Positions 23,574-33,490 of a DNA stretch of 64,000 nt are shown in pieces. Every line of letters begins with the position of its first letter. The stretch's first letter is position 1. The DNA is from Cercophora sp. LCS_1 (taxonomy: Eukaryota > Ascomycota > Sordariomycetes > Sordariales > Lasiosphaeriaceae), in assembly GCA_036250225.1 (NCBI GenBank), contig JAPZLL010000012.1, positions 310,001-374,000 on the forward strand. The letters are read 5' to 3'. A program made the position numbers and the translations under genes. A model generated the notes under the pieces. The model was not told where the DNA came from. It saw nothing but the letters and a program-made list of their open reading frames with translations, and ran no database searches.

Positions 23574-24607
23574 TTACAAATCACCCAACCTCTTCTCCCC
23601 CAGCTTCATGTAGAGCTTAAGCGACCTCTCGTACGTCCACATAGTTACCGCACTAGTCGGCGCAGCTTTGAACAAGCTTACTGTGAGCCCACGGTACAAC
23701 CCTCTCAACCCCTCTCGTTGCAAGATGGTCTTGACAGCGCCAACCATGCCACTGTACTCGGGAATGTTTTTGTGGATGTACTTGTTCCTCGTCGGACCCT
23801 GAACCTGTATCCTTTTTCTCACCAGGTCCAACGGGAACGACCCCGTCTTTGCCACTACTGACGCCGCTACACCAGCCAGAGCATCCCCGCTGCTAAAGGG
23901 AAGACTCAGCTGCCCCATAGGCACACGCAAAGTCTCGTAGGACGCAAAGAATATTCCCATGAACGGGATGATCTGGGACAGAGCTGGACTCAGACCACGG
24001 TAAAACCCTCTCACGCCTTCATCCCGCCCAATGTCTGCCACCGCTCTATATAAACTAGTATAGACACGGTCGTTCCCTTGGGCGGCGAACCGTGTGCGTA
24101 GTAGGTCAAGAGGGTATGTAGTGGCAGTAGCGACGGCGCCCGCGCTAGCACCCGCGATAAAGGTTTCTGCAGATTTGGGAATGCGGTTCTCGCCGCCTGC
24201 GAGGCGCTGGAGGAAAAGCGTGGCCTGTCGGTACGCTGTGAACTGCGCGGCGCTGTAGCATACATATAGCAGCTCAGCCGGGATGTTGCCCTTCCAAAGG
24301 CCGGTGATGCCTTCGTGTTGCGCAATGTGGCGCATGGTCTGCAGTGTGCCCTTGTAGATAGGCCCGCCATGGAGGTCGCGGTGTGTGAGCGGATCGGACA
24401 GGGAGTGGGTCTGGAGTTGCAGGCGGATCTTGACGACGTCGAGGGGAGCCGTGACAAAACTGGGGTTGTGTATAAGCAGACCGACAAGGATAGGGGATGC
24501 TGTGAGGGGAGCAGGGCATACCGAGCTACCAGGCCGGCCGTGGCGCCAGCAGCCACGACTTGCAGCCGAGAGCCCTCATCCTTGAGGGATGCAGATTTAC
24601 CAGACAT
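23574..24607 (-). CDS. TPC1: Mitochondrial thiamine pyrophosphate carrier (SLC25 family)
   Basis: This is an inner-membrane carrier importing thiamine pyrophosphate. Two exons, 24607-24522 and 24459-23574, flank a 62-nt intron and give 323 residues, the usual size. All three mitochondrial-carrier repeats are present, each with its PxD/ExxK/R signature: APLDVVKIRLQ (restored by the splice), YPLDLLRTRF and FPLDLVRKRI. The N terminus (GSRLQVVAAGATAGLVAR|FVTAPLDV) and the second-repeat segments fit the TPC1 branch. Other SLC25 members cannot be fully excluded without an alignment. It is divergent from the gene at 25946, 1.3 kb away. Confidence 0.85.
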
Positions 24608-25945
24608 TCATCCAACGGTAGTGATGGAGTTGATTCTGTGATTATGCAGTGGCGTTGACCTCAGGTCGAGCTATTGCGCAGCGCTGGGACAGGCTATTTT
24701 CGTTTCGATTGACGTTGAAGCTCTAATAGGTGCAGAAACGGCGTGGGCATTAAGGTTTTGACTCTACTTTCCAGATTCTTCAGGGACAGAAGGCCCAATT
24801 GGGTGGCGGATCGTAAATAACGGTCCAATCTGGCGTTATCGTGTCGTTTGCAAGCGGTTGCTTTGATGGTCGTTCGTCTGTGCCGAAAAGCTTCGCGCAT
24901 CGCTTATCTTTTTTATCAAAAACGTTGGCGATCTGATCAGTGACGACATTTTCAGCGTCAGGGCGATCTGCAGGGGTCCTTTGGACGGAGAATCCCGTTG
25001 CAACCACATTTGCCACACCTGGAGCTCACAAGCAGGCGAATATGCATTCGAGCAGCAGCATCGTACGCGTGTCGATATGCAAAGCACAAATTTTGCTTAT
25101 AAGTGCAGTCAAATTTCGCGTCCGTGTTATAGGTATGCAAGGTGCAAAGGGTCCAGAAGAGCGAACACGCGAGCCTAGGCTTTTGTGGTCGCAGTCCTCG
25201 TGATCAATCCACAGCATGCAACACACGCTCACACGTGCCTGTTTCAACTGGAAGGGGCACGCCGGGTGGACGGAGATGACAGCGTCGGTGAAAGTCCACT
25301 CCGACTGGCTCCGCGACGTGGGTGGGCTCCTCTGCCTCCATCTGGGGTCGCGCAGTAGGTGGGGAGCTGTTGAAAAAGCTTCCGCATGATTGGCTCCATC
25401 CGCCCGAGAACGCCAAGTGCGGGTCCCGCCCGATCTGGCTGAACTCGCCCCGAAACTAGACGAGCGGCACTGAGGCCACTGAGCGCATGCAGGCAACGAG
25501 CACCTGGTCGTCGAGGTCATCCAGAGAGCCAACACGCAGGTGGGGTTACTGATTCCAGGACCGCAACGCAGTCTGACCTACGCCGCCAACGCTCGTGGCC
25601 CCTACTTCTCAACCCATTTAACATTTCCGCCTGCATGCAACCGTCCCCGAGTACTGTTTATTCCGTGCTTTTCTGCCCAAATCGCCCCTCTGCCTCATCA
25701 TCCAGAACCTGCCCGATCAACCACACACAGCCCCGTGCTCAAAGAGTTAAGGCAGACGCATACGCTTGACTCAGACGTGACGAGCCCTCCGTGGCATGTG
25801 ATTAGTTTCTTGGGCACTCTCGAGACCCTTTCATAACGTCTGTCTGCCCGCTCTCTCCTTTCCATCTCGGCCCAGGAACCTAGGTCAAGGTGCTCCCATC
25901 ACACTTACATATCTCCTCCAACACCAAATTACAACGACCGCCACG
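24608..25945. promoter_or_regulatory. Divergent 1.3 kb intergenic region between TPC1 and an unknown gene
   Basis: No believable gene is present. A 169-codon open frame on the minus strand (25026-25535) shows no domain and has compositionally random residues. An inverted CCAAT box (ATTGG) lies at 25389-25393. The last 300 bases before 25946 are pyrimidine-rich, as in a 5' leader. Confidence 0.5.
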
Positions 25946-27160
25946 ATGACGGCAACAGCCATCAGGACACCCGATATCAAGGACATCGTTGTGCCTGTCC
26001 TCTCATCGCTACCAGGCGCAGCCGCGTCAACGAAACCTGCCACCCAAGTTCTGCCCTTGCTCTCCCCCATCCTCAGGCAACGGGTACAGCTGTTGGCTGA
26101 TGCCAGCACCGACCCTTGGATCCGGCTCTTGACCTATGACACCTCCAAAGTGTCAAGGTTAACGGAGATCGCTCAGAGTGGGAGCCTCGAGCCACACCCA
26201 GTTTCGGGTGAGATCGAGATCGACTGGGACTACGACGCCCACATCAAGTACCGAAGGCTGGACCAGGAAACACTGCAAACCCTTGTTGTCCTAGGGGAGT
26301 TCGACCTCTTCGTTCGATTGATTTACTGCACAGGCGACAAGGAAGGCGGCGGTGATGGCTGGCGGGTCGGCGAGGTTGGAGTTGCCAGCGACCCCTCACC
26401 ACTCGCTGCCTTCGGTGGGTTTGACAACATCAGCGAAGCGGAAAAGTCGTTCCAGAGTCTCAATGCTCCGTCGAGCAGACAATCGAACCGTGGCGACACA
26501 TTGGCGATAAACGGAAGGTTATCGAGTGCGGCGGCCGCAGAAGAGGACGATGACGACGACGATGATTACTGGGGGCGATATGATGCGACGCCTTCTAGGA
26601 CACCGGCTGTCAAGCGATCGCCCGCACCACAGTCCAACAGCCAGACTTCTTTACCCGACCCGTATCGCAGCAAATCCGCCGAAGACGCGTACTATGCGCA
26701 GTACGATTCCGTCCAACCGGCCATGGACCCTCACGACCCTGATGAGGAAATCGAACACATCCAAGCGCCTCCCCCACTTGGCCTCGCAAGGCCACCACAA
26801 TTCCAAGATAGCCCTGAGGGCGCTGAGCTCAACGAGACATCGGGGGCATGGACCCTGGCGGAGCCTCCAAGATCCCCGTCGGCAAGATCGAATCGATCGC
26901 AAGACGATGACAGAGCGGCTCCTTTGATCCACCCTCGACCGGCATCAAGTGCCAGTTCGAAGGGGTCGCAAACGGTCGCAAAACTCGAGGAATGCGCTGA
27001 GAAGCGAGAGGCCAGCGAATTTGGAGTGAAGCAACATATTTCGCGAAGCATCCGAAGCCTGTTTTTATTGTCGCGGTCGTCTGGTATCGATCGCGAAGAA
27101 TTTGAGACAATGGTTAAAACGGAGCTTGACGTATTAGGAATGGTTGAAGAGGACATTTAG
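25946..27160 (+). CDS. Unknown conserved-looking acidic protein
   Basis: I do not recognise this 404-residue single-exon protein. Its first 130 residues look globular (DIVVPVLSSLPG; DPWIRLLTYDTSKV; GEIEIDWDYDAHIKYRRL; FDLFVRLIYC). The middle (about 155-340) is disordered, Ser/Pro-rich and carries a run of seven Asp (about 200-206). The last 60 residues (EECAEKREASEFGVKQHI onward) are predicted helical and end in an acidic tail. There is no signal peptide or membrane segment. The start ATG at 25946 is preceded by ACG, and a pyrimidine-rich leader lies upstream. The ordered ends with a spacer suggest a real protein, and I expect orthologues only in filamentous ascomycetes; that is inference. 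Confidence 0.75.
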   Translation: MTATAIRTPDIKDIVVPVLSSLPGAAASTKPATQVLPLLSPILRQRVQLLADASTDPWIRLLTYDTSKVSRLTEIAQSGSLEPHPVSGEIEIDWDYDAHIKYRRLDQETLQTLVVLGEFDLFVRLIYCTGDKEGGGDGWRVGEVGVASDPSPLAAFGGFDNISEAEKSFQSLNAPSSRQSNRGDTLAINGRLSSAAAAEEDDDDDDDYWGRYDATPSRTPAVKRSPAPQSNSQTSLPDPYRSKSAEDAYYAQYDSVQPAMDPHDPDEEIEHIQAPPPLGLARPPQFQDSPEGAELNETSGAWTLAEPPRSPSARSNRSQDDDRAAPLIHPRPASSASSKGSQTVAKLEECAEKREASEFGVKQHISRSIRSLFLLSRSSGIDREEFETMVKTELDVLGMVEEDI

Positions 27161-27839
27161 GCCGACGGGAAGAGGAACACGTGTAACCGTTTACTGTAAC
27201 CCGGTCTTGCGTGCTGCATTTAGCGATGGCTTCGGTGTGGGCGCTGTGGGGACGTCCGTTTGACTTGTCATTGTCTATTTTGGATTCATCTCGTAGAATT
27301 GGGCAAGTTGACTGGGAGAAAGTCCATCCGAGTATCACGGACTAGGCGGAAACCAAAATTTACAGCAAAATGTTCGAGCAGGTGGCTGCTATTGTTGTGC
27401 TTGAAAGAATGGAAGTCGGTGAGGGGTGACCCAACAAAAGCCATGGGTCGTGCTCAAGGGCAAGACTAACAAGAACCTAAGCCAGGTTTGCAATTCAATG
27501 AGTCGATGCTACCTATCTTCTCGAACTTGAGTGATCTACCTTGTAACGGGTCATCCGAATTGAGTTCTAACTTTACCTTGCTGACAAGGACTCGAGACTT
27601 CGCTGCGCAGACCAGGAGGCCCTCTGCCATAAAGTCCAGACAAGAGTACCCATGCAGGTAGTCAAGGGTTAGGGTTGGACAACCCCTGTCATGCGTATGC
27701 CTGCCTCAATCGTTAGGCATTGCCAATCCGAGCTCGCTGAAAAAAAGTTGAAGGTTCGCGTCCAGAACGGCTTCAGCAGAACATCGACTTCCTGCGCGAC
27801 GACTTGTCCCAAGCCGAAAAGCTGTGCCCACCACCCACG
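27161..27839. other. Tandem intergenic region
   Basis: 679 bp between two plus-strand genes. No gene, repeat or RNA was recognised. A single TTAGGG near 27669 is not part of an array. Confidence 0.5.
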
Positions 27840-28812
27840 ATGATTCGACCAAGGTTAAGAATACCGCGGGCGCCGCGGTTCGGCCTGCAGCGGACGCAGT
27901 CGTCGCCGTCGCCTTTCCTCCAGATTGCCCACCCCCAAAGGGCCTCAGTACACACCCTCCCCCCCTCAATTACCTACCCGTTCCGAGATGCCAGTCCCGA
28001 GTCCCAGCCGCTCCTCACACCGATTGGCTTCGACATTGCCTGGACACAATACCAGACCATGATGATCCACAAACTCAACCAAATGACCGTCGGTGCGTCT
28101 CCTCTGTCTGCTCTCTCTCCTCGGCCCCCCGCTCTCTCTAACACTATACACAGGCGGCGAATGGGAACACCAAGACCTGAAAAAGACGCTTCTCGAAACG
28201 GCCCGTGAGCCCGAACACGCCTCCCTCTTCAACCACGCCTCAATGGCTCACAACAACCAGTTCTTTTTTGAGCAACTCGCCTCAGGCCCCGTCGAGATGC
28301 CCGAGGCGCTCAAGGAAGGCCTTGAGCACAGCTTTGGCTCCATCGACACCCTCCGCAGGACCATGATTGATAGTGCTCTAGCCATGTTCGGCCCCGGCTA
28401 CGTCTGGCTGGTTCAGGACAACTCACAAAACCTGTATCCCACCTTCAAGGTCCTCGTCACCTACCTCGCTGGTTCGCCATACCCGGGTGCCCATTGGAGA
28501 CGCCAGGAGGTGGACCTGAACACGGCCGTAGGGAGCTCGGAGAAGGGCAGGGAGGCCGCAAAACGACACCTCGATAACGTGGCGTATGGTCAGGGGAAAA
28601 AGACGGCAGCGGAAACTGGCAAGAGCTTTGCTCCGGGCGGGATCAACGTTGTGCCCATCCTGTGTTTGAACGTGTGGCAGCATGTGTATATGCCTGATTA
28701 TGGCGTTGATGGCAAGGAGGCGTTTGTGGAGAGGTGGTGGAATTTTGTGGATTGGGACAAGGTGGCTCAGAAGGCCGTCATGACGAAGAACCGTCCGCAA
28801 CTCAAGACATAG
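27840..28812 (+). CDS. Mitochondrial small ribosomal subunit protein, superoxide-dismutase-like (mS42/mS43 type)
   Basis: This is a structural protein of the mitoribosome small subunit derived from Fe/Mn superoxide dismutase; in yeast these are Rsm26 and Mrp1. Two exons, 27840-28092 and 28154-28812, flank a 61-nt intron and give 303 residues. The N terminus is basic and Ser-rich (MIRPRLRIPRAPRFGLQR), fitting a presequence. The SOD fold is recognisable: HASMAHNNQFFFEQL matches the second helix, GPGYVWLV the GSGWVWLV strand, and LNVWQHVYMPDYG the DVWEHAYYLDY segment. Metal ligands are lost: the Asp of DVWEH is Asn here and the first His-His pair is replaced, so enzyme activity is unlikely. Whether it is mS42 or mS43 is not settled. 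Confidence 0.82.
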
Positions 28813-30831
28813 GTTTAGTGTGAGGAGAGTGATATGCGGGGGAACAATGTATGATGACCAAGGGGTGGCTGATGGAGCTGCTTGTGTACAAAAGAACACC
28901 CTGTGTATTTGTATAAAGGATACATTAGGGGCTACTTGGGCAATGTGGGATAGAAGAATGATGATGAAAGGTAGTTGCGTGGGTGTTGGTCACCTGGTGG
29001 GCTGCCAAAAGTATCTAGACAGCGGTTAAGCTGTTGAAACGTCTCTCCACCAAGCAGACCGAAGGATATTTATCCTGTTGGGTCACCTAATCCTGATCAT
29101 CCCAAATGTTGTATGGTCATAGTTAGGCCTGCCGCTTCATGAGATGGTGTTCCTGCGACTGAAACTCTCTCACGCACACATTAACATCCCAGGAGATAAG
29201 AAGAGCTGTTCTAGATAATCAAGGCCGTGTATTTTTGCCAGCATCTCTTCTTTAGCGATATATATCCATGTTGGTTTTTACTCTGTCAGCAGAAACCTGC
29301 CAACCACTTTGAGGCGTCCTCGCATCACGCAGATCGGAGAGCCTTCCAGAAGTACCAACTGTCACCTGACAGAAGCCAGGTTATAACTCCTTAAAACTAC
29401 AAATCATTTGTAAAGAAACAGGCCAAAGATCCCACCAAACATCGCTCCCATGCGATTTCACTTCAGTGGGTTGAGATCGCAGGGTATATGTGTTAGGGCT
29501 CGGGCATCCACTTACAGCAGCGTAAGAAACGGCTTGGACCGGATGGCGTAGCGGTAGTGAGCTACACATTACCGACGATGGTCCATGATACGCGGGCGTA
29601 TCTGTAGACCTCCTTTGACCCGCAGGGGGGAGGCGCTCGGTTCGATTCCTCGTTGAATCCTCGGAACCGTTTCACGGACTTAAACACCATCCGGTTGGGT
29701 TTATGTAACCGCCTGACCGCCGCTCCCACCAGACCAGGGAGAGGTGCTCGGCGGCTAGATTTTTTATTCTGTTTTTCTTTTCTTCTTTTCTTCTTGGTCT
29801 GCCTAGGTAGGCACGGTGAAAAGGAAGTCGACTTTCCATCCTCGGATGTCACGAGTTGAGATCTCCCAGATACAGACAGCATATACATATATTTCGTAAA
29901 CACAATGAACAAAATACATCTGAAACTAGACACTGCCCGCATATGTTCCCTTGCCGTTGTTCAAGAGATCTCGTGCTACAACCTCTATTTCTTCCCTTGG
30001 ATGTCACGGTATCAATGTAAAGGCCAAAGGGCAGCTCGTCAATCACCGAAACAACATCAATCTCGTTCGCCTCAAGGCTGAAAGAAATCCCCAGGGACAT
30101 AGAGTGAATATGACGCCGGAGATCTAGTAGCAAGAATCTCCAAGTTCCAAGTCTTCTCGCTCAAGTGCTCAATGATTTTCTTATCGCACCTTTCTTGCTT
30201 GATAGACACAACCAATGATGCTAATCCAAAAACAGAGCATGTTTCATTCACATCTACGCAACTTGGATCAAGCCGCAACGTCAAATACTTTTCATTCCAT
30301 TATCAATACCCCCGACATCTGGCTACCTTATCTTTCCTCCCAAACGCTCCTACCTTAGCTACCTACTTAAGAATGAACGTATTTGATCGTGGTTATATGT
30401 TGCCATATGTAACGGTCTTTCTCTTTCATCTAACCCATCCGTGAACAAGTATCGCCAAAAGCAAAGCCCAAAGCAAAATTCCCATCGTAAGCGTCACTCC
30501 ATCCAGTTCGGTAGAAACGAAAACCCGTTCACCAGTCATAAAAACCAAGAAACGCCAAATCAAAACAGGACGCGCCTATGCCAATGCAATTCGACACTCG
30601 GTCACTACAGAACGCGTAAAGAGAATGATGGAAACATAACCGGGCCGCAAAGGGCGAAAAGGAAACAGGTATCATGAGACGAGAAGAGAAGATATGACAG
30701 CAGTCAAAACGGTATCAAGGTATCATGGCGAAAAAGTCGAAGAGAAATCATGAAAGGAGGAGGGGTGCGCGGTGTGCGTATATACTCGGGACGGAGGGAA
30801 CGGTTCGAGATGGGGGCTCAGGCGATCCAGG
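28813..30831. other. 2 kb convergent intergenic region
   Basis: No protein-coding gene was recognised between the mitoribosomal gene (+) and the SAM-PH gene (-). It holds the Pol III-type unit at about 29535-29770, which is listed separately. The remainder is AT-richer unique-looking sequence. Confidence 0.5.
29535..29770 (+). ncRNA. Candidate Pol III unit: tRNA-derived SINE-like element or degenerate tRNA
   Basis: An A-box-like TGGCGTAGCGGT lies at 29544-29555 (11 of 12 to the TRGCNNARYNGG consensus). An exact B box GGTTCGATTCC lies at 29639-29649. A T6 run at 29760-29765, followed by a long TTC-rich pyrimidine tract, could terminate Pol III. The boxes are 83 nt apart, more than in an intron-less tRNA. 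Placing the A-box T as position 8, the implied acceptor strands (29537-29543 and about 29655-29661) do not pair and the T stem is only partly paired, so it is not a functional tRNA as read. A SINE-like or other Pol III RNA is more likely. No second copy was seen in the window. Confidence 0.4.
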
Positions 30832-33490
30832 CTAGATCATGTTGCCGTTGACGCTGACCTCAAACCCCTCACCCTTTTGCTTCAGCGCCTTAGCAAGCAT
30901 GAGCTCGCGCATCCAGTCGATACGCTCATCTCGGTTCTTGACAGCAAAATGATGGGTCTTGCCGGTGCCGTTGACTGCGCCATCCGGACCAGGGAGGCTC
31001 GGTGTGCTGGTGTTGGCGCCACCCAAGATGCCGCCAAGCGTGCTCTCGCGCTTCTTGGTAAGGCGAACGCCGCCCTTGCTGTCCTGCGGGATTAGCTGGA
31101 AGCTGAAGGCGGCCACATCATCCTTGGCCTTTCCGTCGCTCCCGCGGCGGATGTGCATGGCCTTGAAGGCGGCGTTAAGCTTGGAGCTGGCAATGCTGCT
31201 GCAAGCAATGGCGTAGTCATCAACGTCAATATACTCGAGCGTCTTGTTGGCTGTCTGGGAATCCTTGTGCATGGCCAGGCGGGTGCCACGGAGAGTAAAG
31301 AAGTGGTCGTGCCACTCGTGGCGAAGCATCTTAGTCTTGCGCTTCTTCATGAGGCCCTGATACGAGATGGCATCGCCACCCGTCATGTCCTCCTTTGGCT
31401 TGGAGCTCACCGGAGAGAGGCGACCGCCAATGTTGACCGTTGGCATGGGCGGAATCGCGCGCTCCATGGTGGGATGCTGCTCGCTAGTCCAGGGGTAATG
31501 GACTCGAGGAGGAGCCTTTTGAGGACCCTTGTTGTGTTGGCTGACGCTCCCTGATCTCATCGGGAACGTGCTCGCGGGCTTTAGAACCATTGGCTCAATG
31601 GCCTTGTTCTCATCAAGCGCAGGAAGAACGGGGAAGGATGGTCGGCGAGTGGTTGCCCGGGATAGGGAGCGGGCAGGAACGGGATTATGGCGGTAGTTCA
31701 TGTCGGGCGGGACAGACTGCGAAATGTCACGAGCCGGGGGGAGCTCGGTGATGGTTACGGGAACATCCATCTCCGAGAACGGTGTGCCAAACCGGTAGAC
31801 GCCAGTCGGCGTGGCTTCTTCTGAAGTTGTCGGGCTCATCTCACGAAACGAGGGGATCGGCTGAGTAGAGCGAGGACGAGAGCCTAGCGGACGGGCTGAA
31901 AGAGGGTCGGAGCTGACGGGGTGTGCTGAAGCAGGCTGCTGTCGCGTGAAAGACATACCCACCTGCCCCGGAATCGAGAGCTTGGGAAGCCCACGAAGCC
32001 CGGTGTGGGGAGCGCGCTCCTGAACGTCCCGCGGAAGGATTTCAAAGGGCGGCGTTGGCGGGATTTCGCTGGACACATTGGGAACGGCGGTTTGGAAGTC
32101 CAGGAACTGGCGGACATTATCCTGAGGATCCCGCTGTTGGACGGTTTGAAGCATCGAGGCCTGCAAAAACTGGACTGGCGGCATGCTCCCGGGCCCCATG
32201 ACGTCCGACGAAGCAACCATGGACGGGATGGCATTGGAGGATGGACGGTAGAACTCGTCGCTGAGCATTGGATCGATGGCCTGAGCGGTCTCGGGGTTGC
32301 CTGGGTTTCCGGCAATCATAACCAAGCCGCCCTTTTCCATATCGACAAAGGGATGGTCGTTCTTGAATGCCTCGATCATTTTTTGGTTGCGCTTCCACTT
32401 GGGGCAGTTCTCTCCCTTTTTGCAGTTGTGAGGCTTGGGGATCATCTGCTCAATTCCGACGATTGATACAGACTCCATCGGAGAGATGATGTCGTTGATC
32501 TTCACTCGCGGCTTGCTCTGCATCCGCTTCGGCTTGCCATCACCAGCATCTCGCCCCTCACGCCTTGCTTTCCGATCAGGCTCATCTTCGATGTCGGTCT
32601 CAAGCACGGGCTCTGGTCGTTGGATGTTGCGCATTGAGTGGATCTCCTCCCAGATGGCCGTCCTGACACCAAACGACGCAATCCCGAGCTCTTTGAGGTC
32701 CTCAAACTTGAGCGTGATGAGGATAGCCCCGTTGATGTCATTCTCTACGAAGCGTTCCGATGCTGGAAGTTCGATTTCGGCATTCAACATCCACTGAGCA
32801 ACCATTTCAGGAGACCACTCCGCCAGCGTCTCGGTGTCGAGCTCTGCATCCGTAAAGCGGAACGGTCCAGAGTCACGCTTCCTTGGCAGTGTTGTGCGGT
32901 GAACATACTGAAGCTCGGCGTCCATTTGGTATGGTTCCTTGGGAGTGAGAGGCGAAAGCGAAAGAGCATGCTGCAACTCTATTGACTGGGCTGAAGTGAT
33001 AGAGTTGTGGAATAGATGAGGCCCCCGCGGGCCCTCGACTGGCTTGGACTCCTGGTCCAAAGGAAACAACCCCCTATACCGCGTGGATCGTGGCGTTTGT
33101 ACCTCATCATACGACGAGACCGTTGTAAAGCTGGGTTGGCCGCTCTGTGCAATCATGAGTAACAGATTCGATTAATAGTCGCAGGCAGAAATGCTCACCG
33201 AGCCGACACTGATACGAGGGGAGTTCTCCCCATCCTCGACCCCACAATCGACGTCGTCTTCGATTTCACTTTCAATGTCTGACCCCTCTTGGTCATCCAT
33301 CTCCCAGTCGAATTCGGTGTATACCGACTGTGGCCTCGGTTCGGCAGTGTGTGTGGAAAAGAATGACGTGCGCAAACCCGGCTTCTCACGCATCTCGCCG
33401 TGAGGCCGTGGTGTGGCCCAGCGTACGTGATCCTATCCCTGTGTTAGTGCCCCGGGTCCGGCACCGACAACCACCCAGGCAACGTACCAT
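30832..33490 (-). CDS. SAM and PH domain protein (Boi/Pob1-like scaffold without SH3)
   Basis: This is probably a membrane-associated polarity or signalling adaptor. Three coding exons are inferred: 33490-33488 (the ATG only), 33432-33199 and 33144-30832, giving 849 residues. The ATG is followed directly by a GTACGT donor, and a 55-nt intron with a CACTAACAC branch ends ATAG. The next exon is open from its first codon (DHVRWATPRPHGE). An in-frame ATG at 33393 is the alternative start. The N-terminal acidic region contains DIESEIEDDVD. A SAM domain spans about 187-252 (EWSPEMVAQWML; FEDLKELGI). A long disordered Pro/Ser region follows. A PH domain spans about 678-835 (MKKRKTKMLRHEWHDHFFTLRG..RIDWMRELM). 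An SH3 domain, as in Boi/Pob1, is absent. The exact orthologue is not known to me. Confidence 0.85.

Noticed and set aside
25026..25535. 169-codon minus-strand frame between TPC1 and the unknown gene
   Set aside because: Cys/Ser/Arg-rich random composition with no domain; it lies in a promoter region.
27660..27680. Telomere repeat (TTAGGG)
   Set aside because: A single TTAGGG within AGGGTTAGGGTTGG, with no array and genes on both sides.
29535..29665. Intact tRNA gene
   Set aside because: The A and B boxes are good but acceptor strands do not pair and the T stem is poor, so only a Pol III-type element is claimed.
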